From Solobacterium sp. UBA3691 (lineage in GTDB: Bacteria; Bacillota_I; Bacilli_A; Erysipelotrichales; Erysipelotrichaceae): a DNA stretch of 64,000 bases. Positions 36,087 through 44,536 of this stretch are shown here, one piece after another; the stretch's first letter is position 1, and each line of letters begins with the position of its first letter. A program made the position numbers and the translations under genes. The notes beneath the pieces are model-generated. The model saw only the letters and a list, made by a program, of their open reading frames with translations. It made no database searches and had not been told where the DNA came from. The stretch spans positions 62,001-126,000 of the forward strand of contig DFIS01000055.1 in the NCBI GenBank assembly GCA_002372175.1. The letters run 5' to 3'.

Positions 36087-37056
36087 CGTTCTGCTCCTCT
36101 ATGACATAATCTCCGTGAATGCCGCCGGTTTTTTTCAAGAGACGGATATCGGCAATCACCATATCTTTCTGTACCGCTTTACACATATCGTAGACCGTCA
36201 GCGCAGCACAGCTGACTGCTGTCAGCACTTCCATTTCCACACCAGTCTTTCCCACGCAGGAAGCTTCCGCTTCAATCTCCACAGATCTTCTGGATTCATC
36301 CAGGGAGAGACGCAGATCTATACCGTTCAGAGGAACCGGATGACACATGGGGATCCAGTCAGGTGTATGCTTCGCCGCCATGATTCCGGCAATCTGTGCA
36401 ACGGTCAGGACATCTCCTTTTTTCATTCCACCGGATTGAATCAACCGGAACGTTTCTTCATTGACCAGAACTCTGCCTGCAGCTGCAGCGGTACGTTTTG
36501 TCTGATCTTTATCCCCGACATCTACCATGCGTGCCCGGCCTTGATCATTGAAGTGTGTAAAATCACTGTGCATTTTCTCTGCCTCCTTCATGATAAACTC
36601 TGCCACTCCCTGAACCTCTTCCAAAGAGAAACAAGGAATGCTCATCCCGTGCAATGCTTCATCTGTTACGATTGCCATGTAGTTTTCTGCTGTCTCAGGC
36701 AAAGAAGTGCCGGCAGTGGTTCTGTATATGCCTATACGAGGAACAGACGCATGCTTGAAACCTTCCACCAGTATCAGATCCACATCGGATATCATTCCGA
36801 TACATGCTTCCAGATCCATAGCATTCTGAATCATCTGCACAGTTTTATCCGGAGAAGTGATCAGGACCCGGTCTGCGCCTGCCTGTACAAACCGGTATGT
36901 ATCTTTCCCGGGCCGGTCAATCTCAAAACCATGACCGTCATGCTTGATTACGCCAACACGCAGTCCGCCTGCCTTCAGGATAGGAATGATCTTTTCCAGC
37001 AGGGTTGTCTTTCCTGTCCCGGAATAACCTGAAAAACCGATCACTGGTATATTCAT
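36079..37056 (-). CDS. MobB-MoaC fusion: GTP-binding adaptor plus cyclic pyranopterin monophosphate synthase
   Basis: A 325-residue fusion. Residues 1-160 are MobB: P-loop GFSGYSGTGKTTLLEKII, VIKHDGHGFEIDRPGKDTYR, LILVEGFKHASVPRIGIYR. Residues 165-325 are MoaC, which turns the MoaA product into cPMP: FNDQGRARMVDVGDKDQTKR, IPMCHPVPLNGIDLRL, EASCVGKTGVEMEVLTAVS and YDMCKAVQKDMVI with the catalytic Lys. Both halves look complete. Joining a dinucleotide-attachment adaptor (late step) to cPMP synthase (early step) is unusual. It is 2 bp from moaA. Confidence 0.88.
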   Translation of the reverse strand: MNIPVIGFSGYSGTGKTTLLEKIIPILKAGGLRVGVIKHDGHGFEIDRPGKDTYRFVQAGADRVLITSPDKTVQMIQNAMDLEACIGMISDVDLILVEGFKHASVPRIGIYRTTAGTSLPETAENYMAIVTDEALHGMSIPCFSLEEVQGVAEFIMKEAEKMHSDFTHFNDQGRARMVDVGDKDQTKRTAAAAGRVLVNEETFRLIQSGGMKKGDVLTVAQIAGIMAAKHTPDWIPMCHPVPLNGIDLRLSLDESRRSVEIEAEASCVGKTGVEMEVLTAVSCAALTVYDMCKAVQKDMVIADIRLLKKTGGIHGDYVIEEQNDE

Positions 37057-37058
37057 TG

Positions 37059-38006
37059 TTATCCTCCGACTCTGTTCATACTGCGCTCCGATTCACTTCT
37101 TTGTACAGCGCTCAGCGGACCATGACGCTTCGGTTTCTCCATAATTGCCCGGTAAATCTGTTCGCGCATCCCTTCTTCGTTCAGCCCCTTGATGGATATC
37201 TCTTCAGAGGAGAGCAGACATGGTTTCAGCTTACCGTCAGCCGTCAGACGAATCCTGCTGCAGGAAGCGCAGAAATGCTGGCTGACCGGGGTAATCAAGC
37301 CGATTCTTCCTGCTGCTCCGGGCAAACGGTACATCTTCGCGACCCCTTCTTCCTGCTCATACACTGCTTCAGGAAGCGCATCCAGTACTGCTGCAGCTGA
37401 AACGTAACAGTCCTGTCCAAGTCCTGTATTGCCTGCGGTAGGCATCAGTTCGATAAAACGGACATCCAGAGGATATTTCACAGTCAGCTCTGCCAGAAAG
37501 CCGATCTCGTCCGTATTGTACCCTCCGATCAGTACGGTATTGATCTTAATCTTCCTGAATCCCGTACGAAGAGCCCGCTCAATTCCCTGCAGGACATTCT
37601 CCAGCTGACCGCCTCTGGTCATCAGCCTGTATTTTTTCGGATCCAGTGTATCCAGACTGACATTGATTCTTTGGATTCCTGCTTCCAGCAAGGCATCCGC
37701 ATATTGTGCAAGCCTTGTACCGTTGGTCGTCATCACGGTTTCGGTGATTCCCGGGATTTGTGAGATGCTGCGGCATATCGGAATGATCTCCGGATGGATC
37801 AAAGGCTCACCGCCGGTAATTCTCACTTTCGTGATGCCCAGTTCCGCCGCTGCCCTGACTGCCATGACCATCTCTTCCTTCGTCATCATTTCTTCGCGGC
37901 AGGGTCCGGACCCCTCTTCCGGCATACAGTACCGGCACCGGAGATTACACTGTTCAGTCACAGAGAGACGAAGATAGTCAATGGAACGGTTATAGAGGTC
38001 TTTCAT
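37059..38006 (-). CDS. moaA: GTP 3',8-cyclase
   Basis: Radical-SAM enzyme performing the first step of Moco synthesis, GTP to 3',8-cyclo-H2GTP. Its 315 residues have the SAM cluster TEQCNLRCRYCMPEEG, ITGGEPLIHPEI, NVSLDTLDPKKY, then the second cluster FCASCSRIRLTADGKLKPCL and the arginine-containing C-terminal tail ending SMNRVGG (usually GG). Start at 38,006 with AAGGT upstream; earlier in-frame starts lie inside the previous gene. 2-bp gaps on both sides. Confidence 0.95.
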   Translation of the reverse strand: MKDLYNRSIDYLRLSVTEQCNLRCRYCMPEEGSGPCREEMMTKEEMVMAVRAAAELGITKVRITGGEPLIHPEIIPICRSISQIPGITETVMTTNGTRLAQYADALLEAGIQRINVSLDTLDPKKYRLMTRGGQLENVLQGIERALRTGFRKIKINTVLIGGYNTDEIGFLAELTVKYPLDVRFIELMPTAGNTGLGQDCYVSAAAVLDALPEAVYEQEEGVAKMYRLPGAAGRIGLITPVSQHFCASCSRIRLTADGKLKPCLLSSEEISIKGLNEEGMREQIYRAIMEKPKRHGPLSAVQRSESERSMNRVGG

Positions 38007-38008
38007 AT

Positions 38009-39025
38009 CTAATACCTTCCGAATGTGCAGTTGGGGAAGTGGCATGTCCGGCATAGCTGGCAGAGTCCTCCGTCCCCAAGCCTGGTCAGGTCTTCTCCGG
38101 TAATCTTCAAACCGCTGAAGATCTGGGGCAGAAGTACATCAAATACGGTTGTCGGCTGGCTGATGGCAGCACCGGGAACACCGATCACAGGAATATCCCC
38201 GAGATATCCGACAAGGGTCATGTTTCCGGGCTGGCTGGGCACACCGTAACGTACAATCCTGCATCCCAGATCATGGATTGCAACAGGAGTAACATCATCC
38301 GGATCAACCGACATCCCGCCCGCAAAGATCAGGAAATCCGCTCCGTCATCCAGCAGCTTCCGTGCTGTATTCACCAGCATATCCCGGTCGTCATCACAGA
38401 TCACAGCATCGGTGATCGTACATGGCCAGGACTGCAGTTTGGCACGGACTACAGGTTCAAATCTATCCTTGATTCTTCCGGAGTAGATTTCCGATCCTGT
38501 AATGATCACACCAGCCTTCAATGGATGATACGGAAGCAGATCAAACAGAGTTCTGCCTTCGCATAGAGCTTCCGCCTCAAGAATCTGCTGCTCCTGTGTT
38601 GCCAGCGGTACGATCCGCATAGATACAAACCGCATTCCTGCTTTGACAGGATAATGATCCGGAAGCGTAGAAATGGTCAGGTCACCGATGGAATTGATTT
38701 TCGTCAGAAGTTCCGTATCCACACGAAACATACCGTCAATATCCGCAATCAGCTGCATCTTTCCTTCGACCGGTCCTGTATAGTGCGCTCCTTTGACAGG
38801 TGCCATGGCAGCCATACGCCTTGCAGCATCTTCTTCGTGGATCTCTCCGGCATCCGGTTCCCAGATATAGACCATACGCTTGCCGATATCCAGCATATGC
38901 GGGATATCCTCTTTCGTAATTACATGCCCGCGCCGGAAAGCAGCTCCTTTAAACCCATCCTTCATTTCCGTCAGATCATGACAGAGTGTCATGCCCACAG
39001 CATCTTCTACATATACTTTTTTCAT
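38009..39025 (-). CDS. Molybdopterin-binding protein with C-terminal cysteine cluster
   Basis: A 338-residue protein. The C-terminal two-thirds contain a MoCF_biosynth (MoaB/MogA-like) domain: AGVIITGSEIYSGRIKDRF, DFLIFAGGMSVDPDDVTPVA, VIGVPGAAISQPTTVFD. The N-terminal 150 residues resemble the MoeA-type lead domain (EDAVGMTLCHDLTEM; FKGAAFRRGHVITKEDI). The last 20 residues hold four cysteines (CQLCRTC then PNC) that may bind a metal cluster. Known from clostridial Moco operons, precise function unsettled; possibly metal insertion or MPT storage. Confidence 0.8.
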   Translation of the reverse strand: MKKVYVEDAVGMTLCHDLTEMKDGFKGAAFRRGHVITKEDIPHMLDIGKRMVYIWEPDAGEIHEEDAARRMAAMAPVKGAHYTGPVEGKMQLIADIDGMFRVDTELLTKINSIGDLTISTLPDHYPVKAGMRFVSMRIVPLATQEQQILEAEALCEGRTLFDLLPYHPLKAGVIITGSEIYSGRIKDRFEPVVRAKLQSWPCTITDAVICDDDRDMLVNTARKLLDDGADFLIFAGGMSVDPDDVTPVAIHDLGCRIVRYGVPSQPGNMTLVGYLGDIPVIGVPGAAISQPTTVFDVLLPQIFSGLKITGEDLTRLGDGGLCQLCRTCHFPNCTFGRY

Positions 39026-39037
39026 TCTTCCACTCTC

Positions 39038-40249
39038 CTACAGCTGGATTCCCTCAAGTACACTGCCGACATTCTGCGGACCGCTTCCTGCCGGTACAAG
39101 AACAAACGCTTCACATCCGATCATCCCGGACAGCATGACATTTCCCTGCCCGTCGGAACGGATGAATCTGACTCTGCCGTCCCGGATATCGAGGTAACCG
39201 CGGAGAAACCGGTCTGTACCACTTTTCTTATGAAACTCCTGAGCAAGGACAGCGGAAAATGTTCTCGGGAGTACATCCTTCTTCCCGCACATCTTCCGGA
39301 TTGCCGGCAATGCACATACGCACAACTGCGTCATCGCAGATGCAGGATTGCCGGACAGGCCCAGAATCAGTTTCCTGTCTCGGATTCCGTAAGCACAGGC
39401 CATTCCCGGTTTCATCCTGACACCGCGGATGAGGATCTCCGCACCTGCCTGTTCCATCGCCTGCGGTGTAAAATCATGATCACCGACAGATACTCCTCCT
39501 GTGATAATCACCGCATCACAGGAATCCAGTCCTTCTCTCAGCATTGAAGTAATCTCCTGCAAATCATCCTTTATGGAACCGAGATAGTGTACATCACAGC
39601 CTTCTTTCTGTAAAAACGCGGTAACCGCAAAACGGCTGCTGTTATAGATCTGTCCGTCTTTCCGTTCTTCTCCCGGTTCAGCTAATTCACTGCCTGTAGA
39701 GATAAGACCGACTGCAGGCTTCCGGAACACTTCTGCTTCTGTGTATCCCTGGCCTGCCAGAACTCCGAGAACTCCGGCATCGATTACAGTCCCTGCTATC
39801 GCCAATTCTGTTCCGGCAACGACATCTTCACCGCGCCGCACCACGTTATCTCCCTGACGTACAGGGTGAAACAGGGTAACGGTATCTTCGGTAAATGTGG
39901 TTCTTTCAAAGTTGATCACACAATCTGCGCCTTCCGGAATTCTGGCGCCGGTCATCAGATGAACCGCCTGTCCGTGAGTGATCTTCAACGCACGGTCTTC
40001 CGCGTATACCGTACCAATCACACTTAATGTTACAGGCGTTTCCGGCGTTGCTTTCTGTGTATCTGACGCGATGAATGCGTATCCGTCGTAGGCAGAACGG
40101 TCAAACGCAGGTACATCTTCCCGTGCTTTCAGGTCAAACGCAATAACCCTTCCTGTACAATGTTCAAGATCCGCACTCTCCGTATCTGCAGGTACTGCGC
40201 TGTTCAGCAGGATTTCTCTCGCTTCTTTCCAGCTGGTATTCTTAATCAT
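39038..40249 (-). CDS. moeA: Molybdopterin molybdenumtransferase
   Basis: Inserts molybdate into adenylated molybdopterin. 403 residues, normal length. Domain order: AREDVPAFDRSAYDGYAF (lead motif), HGQAVHLMTGARIPEGADCV, GTVIDAGVLGVLAGQGYTE, then the MoCF core GLISTGSELAEPGEERKDGQ, AVIITGGVSVGDHDFTPQAM, ILGLSGNPASAMTQL and a C-terminal beta-barrel. It starts 4 bp after modC. Confidence 0.95.
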   Translation of the reverse strand: MIKNTSWKEAREILLNSAVPADTESADLEHCTGRVIAFDLKAREDVPAFDRSAYDGYAFIASDTQKATPETPVTLSVIGTVYAEDRALKITHGQAVHLMTGARIPEGADCVINFERTTFTEDTVTLFHPVRQGDNVVRRGEDVVAGTELAIAGTVIDAGVLGVLAGQGYTEAEVFRKPAVGLISTGSELAEPGEERKDGQIYNSSRFAVTAFLQKEGCDVHYLGSIKDDLQEITSMLREGLDSCDAVIITGGVSVGDHDFTPQAMEQAGAEILIRGVRMKPGMACAYGIRDRKLILGLSGNPASAMTQLCVCALPAIRKMCGKKDVLPRTFSAVLAQEFHKKSGTDRFLRGYLDIRDGRVRFIRSDGQGNVMLSGMIGCEAFVLVPAGSGPQNVGSVLEGIQL

Positions 40250-40253
40250 GAGC

Positions 40254-41297
40254 TTATCCTTTCAACTGCAGGATCCTATCCGCAGGTATATGAATCGTGA
40301 TCTGTTCTGCCCGGTGTTCCTGCCAGAAGTTTTTACTGATTTCCCAGGCAAGCGGCACGGAGGTATCCGGTGCTTCCGCCGGATGAAGCAGTACGGTATA
40401 GGTGAGAGGATTCTCCGCAACTCCTTCGACATCGCACAGGAACGTATTTTCTCCTTCTCCCGGTTGTATCGCATTCGTACGAAGTCCCAGGCCATCAGTC
40501 TCGTCTCGTACCGGCAGACACAGTGTTATGCCCCAGTCTTCCGCCAGGATATGTGTCCGGTCAACGACCCGGGCGGAAGATACGTTCTTACAGCCGGTAA
40601 GCAGACATGCCTGGTTTGTACAGGGTGAGGAGAAGACTTCATCACGTGATCCAATGAGTTCGATTCTTCCTTCATTGAGAATTGCCACACGGTCAGCCAT
40701 CCGGTAGACTTCATCCCGGTCATGAGAGACCAGGAGTACAGTTTTTCCGAATTCCCGGATAATTCCGCGTACTTCCTGTTCAATCCGGAAGCGCAGATGA
40801 CTGTCCAGTGCTGCAAATGGTTCATCCAGCATCAGGATCTCCGGAGAGCCTACAAGTATACGCGCCAGCGCGGTACGCTGCTGCTGGCCGCCGGATAGCT
40901 GTGAAGGTAACCGGTTTTCCAGTTTTGCAATGCCCAGTGTCTCCAGAACATCTCTGATTGCTTTTTCCTGTTGGGACTTGTTCCTGATCTTTTTGGCGCC
41001 GCACATCACATTCTGATAGACCGTCATCTGCGGAAACAGCGCGTAATTTTGAAACATCAGACCGATATTTCTTTCCTGCGGACGGAGATTGATTCCTTTG
41101 GAAGAGTCAAAGATCGTTCTCCCGTTCAGCACGATGATTCCCCGGTCCGGTTTTTCAACGCCGGCAATACACCGCAGAGTAACACTCTTTCCGCTGCCGG
41201 AAGCACCCAGCAGTGCCAATGTTTCATCACCGGCCTCAAAATCTGACTGCAGTGTGAAATCCTTATACTTTTTTTCGATATGCACAATCAGACTCAT
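40254..41297 (-). CDS. modC: Molybdate ABC transporter ATP-binding protein
   Basis: The 347-residue ATPase of the molybdate importer. Walker A LLGASGSGKSVTLRCIAG, Q-loop GLMFQNYALFPQMTVYQNV, signature LSGGQQQRTALARILV, Walker B ILMLDEPFAALDSHL and the switch His in VLLVSHDRDEVYR. The last 110 residues are a TOBE-type domain (GLRTNAIQPGEGENTFLCDV), which in ModC proteins can bind oxyanion. 6 bp after modB. Confidence 0.93.
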   Translation of the reverse strand: MSLIVHIEKKYKDFTLQSDFEAGDETLALLGASGSGKSVTLRCIAGVEKPDRGIIVLNGRTIFDSSKGINLRPQERNIGLMFQNYALFPQMTVYQNVMCGAKKIRNKSQQEKAIRDVLETLGIAKLENRLPSQLSGGQQQRTALARILVGSPEILMLDEPFAALDSHLRFRIEQEVRGIIREFGKTVLLVSHDRDEVYRMADRVAILNEGRIELIGSRDEVFSSPCTNQACLLTGCKNVSSARVVDRTHILAEDWGITLCLPVRDETDGLGLRTNAIQPGEGENTFLCDVEGVAENPLTYTVLLHPAEAPDTSVPLAWEISKNFWQEHRAEQITIHIPADRILQLKG

Positions 41298-41303
41298 ACA
41301 GAC

Positions 41304-41972
41304 TTACCTGTTTCCGGCAGAATTCCTTTTTTCCAGATAGTTTACAGTCATGAGCACCACAAAAGAAATCACCAGGTTAACCAGTACCCAGCGGAATGCC
41401 AGCGCATCATTGTTTGTCATCCACAGCTGATAGACAGTTGTGGAAACAGTTGCCGTACGTCCCGGCGTATACCCTGCAATCATACTGGTAGCTCCGTACT
41501 CACCCAATGCCCTGGCAAAAGCCAGTACCGTTCCTGCCAATATACCTGGACGGCAGTACGGCATACGGATCCGCCAGAAAATATAGGTATCCGATAAGCC
41601 AAGTGTTTTCCCTGCATACGCGAGAGATTCATCAAAGCTCTCAAAAGCACCTCTGCAGGTTCTGTACATCAGAGGGAAAATAACGACGGTCGTAGAGAAT
41701 ACCGCAGACCACCATGTCATAGTCAGACGAAGACCGAAATGATCCAGAAAGAATGATCCTACAGGTCTGCGCGGACCTAGTATACGCAGCAGTAAAAATC
41801 CCACGACAGTCGGAGGCAATACCAAAGGCAATGTCAGAATGACATCCAGTATGCCTTTCACCGTACGCGGTGTTCTGGCAATATAGTACGCAGACAGAAT
41901 CCCCAGAATAAAAACCAGGACTGTACTGATCGCTGCAATACGTACAGAATTCCACAGGGGGAAGAGATCCAT
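41304..41972 (-). CDS. modB: Molybdate ABC transporter permease
   Basis: A 222-residue permease with five or six membrane helices. VLPPTVVGFLLLRILGPRRP is characteristic of ModB, and the coupling EAA loop reads DESLAYAGKTLGLSDTYIFW. The gene is 11 bp after modA. Pairs with ModA and ModC to form the importer. Confidence 0.93.
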   Translation of the reverse strand: MDLFPLWNSVRIAAISTVLVFILGILSAYYIARTPRTVKGILDVILTLPLVLPPTVVGFLLLRILGPRRPVGSFFLDHFGLRLTMTWWSAVFSTTVVIFPLMYRTCRGAFESFDESLAYAGKTLGLSDTYIFWRIRMPYCRPGILAGTVLAFARALGEYGATSMIAGYTPGRTATVSTTVYQLWMTNNDALAFRWVLVNLVISFVVLMTVNYLEKRNSAGNR

Positions 41973-41983
41973 TTCCTGCTCCT

Positions 41984-42805
41984 TTATTTGCTCAGCGCTG
42001 TAAATCCTACGGACTCAAATACAGAGGAAGCTGTATCCGTCATCAGGAAATCCAGGTATTTACGCGCTTCTTCTTCAAGCTTGGTATTCTTCATCACCGC
42101 TGCCGGATAAATCACCTGTCCGCACATTTCCTTGGTGGCGGTATCCACGACTGTCAAATCGGCAGAGAACGCGTCTGTCGCATAGATGATACCGCAACTG
42201 ACAGCACTCTCATCCACCTTCGCCGTGACATCCTTGACATTCATCCCATAAGTAATGACACCTGCGGATGCCAGTGCATCTTCATCCAGGTTATAGTAAG
42301 TGAGGATCTTTTGGGTATACTGTCCAACCGGCACATCACTGTTGCCCATAGCCAGGAGAATATCCCCTTCCCGCAGTTTTTTCGCCAATGTATCATAGCT
42401 GTCGATTCCTGCCGGGTTTCCTTCCGGTACCGCAAGAGCAACTTTGTTTTCCAGGAGATTCACACGAGTTCCCTGCATGACAAAGTCAAGCTTATCTGTA
42501 TTCACAGAAGCATCTGCGGAGATATCCAGCTGGTTCATCTGTTTTGGCGCGGCAGAGATAAATACATCGCATTCCGCTCCGGATTCAATCTGAGTTTTCA
42601 GAGTTCCGGAAGAGTCGAATGTATAGACGATTTCAATATCCGGATGGTCTTTTTCATACACTCCTTTCAGTTCACTCAGTGTTTCTGTTAAGGAAGCAGC
42701 AGCAAACACAGTTAATTTCGTTTTTTCCTTCGGTTTACTGCACCCGGATAATACCAGCATAGCTGTACAAACACACAAGAAGCTTTTCAACATTTTTTTC
42801 ATCAT
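41984..42805 (-). CDS. modA: Molybdate-binding lipoprotein
   Basis: A 273-residue extracellular solute-binding protein anchored by lipid: signal ending at lipobox LSGC. The binding cleft is visible in LTVFAAASLTETLSELKGVY, TFDSSGTLKTQIESGAECD and LAMGNSDVPVGQYTQKIL, with the C-terminal AVMKNTKLEEEARKYLDFL. Start at 42,805 (or the adjacent ATG at 42,802) with AAAGGA upstream. First gene of the Moco operon, behind the riboswitch. Confidence 0.93.
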   Translation of the reverse strand: MMKKMLKSFLCVCTAMLVLSGCSKPKEKTKLTVFAAASLTETLSELKGVYEKDHPDIEIVYTFDSSGTLKTQIESGAECDVFISAAPKQMNQLDISADASVNTDKLDFVMQGTRVNLLENKVALAVPEGNPAGIDSYDTLAKKLREGDILLAMGNSDVPVGQYTQKILTYYNLDEDALASAGVITYGMNVKDVTAKVDESAVSCGIIYATDAFSADLTVVDTATKEMCGQVIYPAAVMKNTKLEEEARKYLDFLMTDTASSVFESVGFTALSK

Positions 42806-42860
42806 CGTTTTCCTTTCTGATTGTAGTGCAGGACAACAGGCCGAAAACGGAAGCCGGCAA

Positions 42861-42891
42861 ATAAAATACCGCGTACTGAAAAGGTACACGG
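42861..42891 (-). terminator. Intrinsic terminator in the modA leader (riboswitch expression platform)
   Basis: CCGTGTAC-CTTTTCA-GTACGCGG stem (one G-T pair) followed on the minus strand by TATTTTAT, 31 nt after the aptamer and 55 nt before modA. A competing TCTGC / GCAGA pairing lies between it and the aptamer. Confidence 0.7.
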
Positions 42892-42922
42892 ATTCTGCGC
42901 ACGATGAAAAATTTGCAGATCT

Positions 42923-43028
42923 GTCTCCTTTTCAAATACGGAAGGTACTGCCGTTTCCCGCAGTGCCCTGTGCCGAATATGTCGGCGGCGGTCCGGTTCC
43001 CATAGTCTTTGACCGTAGGAAAAAGGAC
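42923..43028 (-). ncRNA. Moco (molybdenum cofactor) riboswitch
   Basis: The leader RNA lines up with the E. coli moaA leader (recalled sequence): 3' half GGCACAGGGC - hairpin - ACCTTCCGTATTTG then AAAAGG here, against CCACCAGGGC - hairpin - CCTCCCGTATCTGG then AAAGG there; 5' half GTCAAAGACTATGG against GTCAACTGATACGG. P1 is CCTTTT (about 43,026) with AAAAGG (about 42,927); inner hairpins are GCCGA / TCGGC and ACTGC / GCAGT. It lies directly upstream of modA, followed by a terminator: high cofactor would stop transcription of the transport and synthesis operon. A tungsten-cofactor preference cannot be excluded. Confidence 0.85.
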
Positions 43029-43042
43029 TCGAAGACAATAAA

Positions 43043-43072
43043 ACTATGTCATTACTCTTCACAGGTTGTCAA
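43043..43072 (-). promoter_or_regulatory. Promoter of the Moco operon
   Basis: TTGACA (43,072-43,067), 18-nt spacer, CATAGT (43,048-43,043). The predicted start is about 8 nt before the riboswitch. The -35 lies within the end of the upstream coding sequence. Confidence 0.65.
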
Positions 43073-43894
43073 GATTGAAAGAAGTGTATCACAACCGTCT
43101 AAGTGATAAGTGTCTAAACCATCTATCCGCAGTGCTTCTATGATTTCAAGGGTGATGTTTTTTCCGGTGATTTTGCATATCAAAAATCTGGAAATGCTTT
43201 CCGGAACCATCTTCTTCTGGCCCATTGTAACAATATGACTTTCCCACCCTAACCGCTTTATATGATTGATGACTGTCTGCTTAATGCAGCCTGCTTTCTT
43301 AGCAATGTCCGCATATGACATCATTGGTTTTTCCGGCGCAGGTAGCTGCAACTTTTTATCACCTTCCTTTAACTGCTTTCTGCGCTCTCTTTGATAAACA
43401 GCACTCTTCGTATCATTTCCTATACTCAGCGGTCGAACAACGTCAGTATTGCTGTTCTGCTTATGAAGCGTAGGTTCCTTTGGATCTCCTGAGATGGTCA
43501 ATCCTGTAATTGCCATAAACCCATCTGAATTAATGTAGATCAGCGAGCCTTGGATCAGCGTGGCAACCCCGTCTTTAATTGATACATCCGTGAAGCCACC
43601 CTTCATTTCAGCCTCCAGATCATCAGCTGTTACAGGAAGAACTCTATCTCCTATACGCCAGCAAAGAACTCCGCCATAGTTCGCATATTTTAATGCGAGA
43701 CGGATCCAAAGCCACAAATATTCAGGTCCGTGTTTCAGTCGTTCAATTGCCGCAACTTCTTCACAGGAATCAATTCCCAGTTCAACTTTTAGGAAATAAA
43801 ACGTTTCATTTCTATTCGGCACTTTGATCACCGTCCTTTTCTGATTCAGGTGATCCATCCGAACCTGGGTGCCATTTGGCATATTCCTCTTCAT
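43052..43894 (-). CDS. Phage replisome organiser-like protein
   Basis: A 280-residue DNA-associated protein. Residues 30-90 (FYFLKVELGIDSCEEVAAIE; YLWLWIRLALKYANYGGVL) resemble the N-terminal domain of phage and plasmid replisome organisers. A basic, polar linker follows, then a helix-turn-helix (MMSYADIAKKAGCIKQTVIN then HIKRLGW) near residue 215. It immediately follows the small HTH gene. Such genes are mobile-element cargo; they form the right end of the molybdenum island. Confidence 0.65.
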   Translation of the reverse strand: MKRNMPNGTQVRMDHLNQKRTVIKVPNRNETFYFLKVELGIDSCEEVAAIERLKHGPEYLWLWIRLALKYANYGGVLCWRIGDRVLPVTADDLEAEMKGGFTDVSIKDGVATLIQGSLIYINSDGFMAITGLTISGDPKEPTLHKQNSNTDVVRPLSIGNDTKSAVYQRERRKQLKEGDKKLQLPAPEKPMMSYADIAKKAGCIKQTVINHIKRLGWESHIVTMGQKKMVPESISRFLICKITGKNITLEIIEALRIDGLDTYHLDGCDTLLSILTTCEE

Positions 43895-44197
43895 TTATTT
43901 CCGAGCTAATTTGGCAACACGCATTCTTGTGATTCCTAAATAATCGGCGGTTTCAGCATCACTGTGAGTGCCTTTGAATCGAATGCTGTAATTGAATATT
44001 TTATGCTTTAGAACATTGGGATTTTTAGCATGAATTGTGTAGCTATATACGAGGTCTAACGCGGCAAAGACGTGAACACCGTCTGTAACTGTTCTTTCGC
44101 GGCTGATCGGATCGATGAGATTATATGTGTAATGCCTGTAAAATAGCGTAAAATCAAGCAAATATAGGTATTCATAGTTTGTTCCCGAAATACTCAT
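43895..44197 (-). CDS. Small HTH protein at the right edge of the island (possibly truncated)
   Basis: About 100 residues, ending in a helix-turn-helix-like THSDAETADYLGITRMRVAK. The rest is aromatic-rich and not recognised. The only plausible ATG (44,197) lies within a few bases of the lipase break and has no clear ribosome site, so the 5' end may have been lost on integration. Its stop abuts the next gene's ATG, implying a joint transcript with the replisome organiser gene. Confidence 0.5.
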   Translation of the reverse strand: MSISGTNYEYLYLLDFTLFYRHYTYNLIDPISRERTVTDGVHVFAALDLVYSYTIHAKNPNVLKHKIFNYSIRFKGTHSDAETADYLGITRMRVAKLARK

Positions 44198-44201
44198 ACA
44201 C

Positions 44202-44536
44202 CATGATGGTACATACCAGCCGATATACAAAAAGATGGAACCGATGTTTACGAAGAGTTCCATCCTGATGGGTGTATATGAAGGCAAAAGCCGGGGAGGT
44301 ATTCCTCTGGGTAAAGAATGGCAGGAGAATGACGTTTTGTGAATACCATCTCGGCGATGGCTCCCTCCCATCAGCCTTCCTGTGCATACACATATGATAT
44401 GACTCCGGCACCGGGGATCTGGAATATCCTGCCGGTATATCCGTATGATCATATGTCCCTGCAGGGCGGACTGTTACGGAAACACTCTGTCACAGAATTC
44501 TACGATACCCTGCTGAAGAAGATCAGTTCGCTGTAA
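44202..44536 (+). pseudogene. Lipase (family I.5 type), 3' part, with a frameshift
   Basis: This is the C-terminus of the lipase begun at 33,989. From 44,202 the frame reads DGTYQPIYKKMEPMFTKSS and GIPLGKEWQEND; near 44,332 one base appears lost (GACGTTTTG for expected GACGGTTTTG), after which another frame continues VNTISAMAPSHQP, GIWNILPVYPYDHMSLQGGL and FYDTLLKKISSL. These are the NDG-V-N-T catalytic-Asp and the His-containing DHM regions of the family. It abuts the convergent rsmF-like gene with no gap. Confidence 0.85.

Noticed and set aside
44172..44452. Minus-strand coding upstream of 44,197 as an N-terminal extension of the small HTH gene
   Set aside because: This sequence is the antisense of recognisable lipase coding sequence (DGTYQPIYKK onward), so the extension is accidental.
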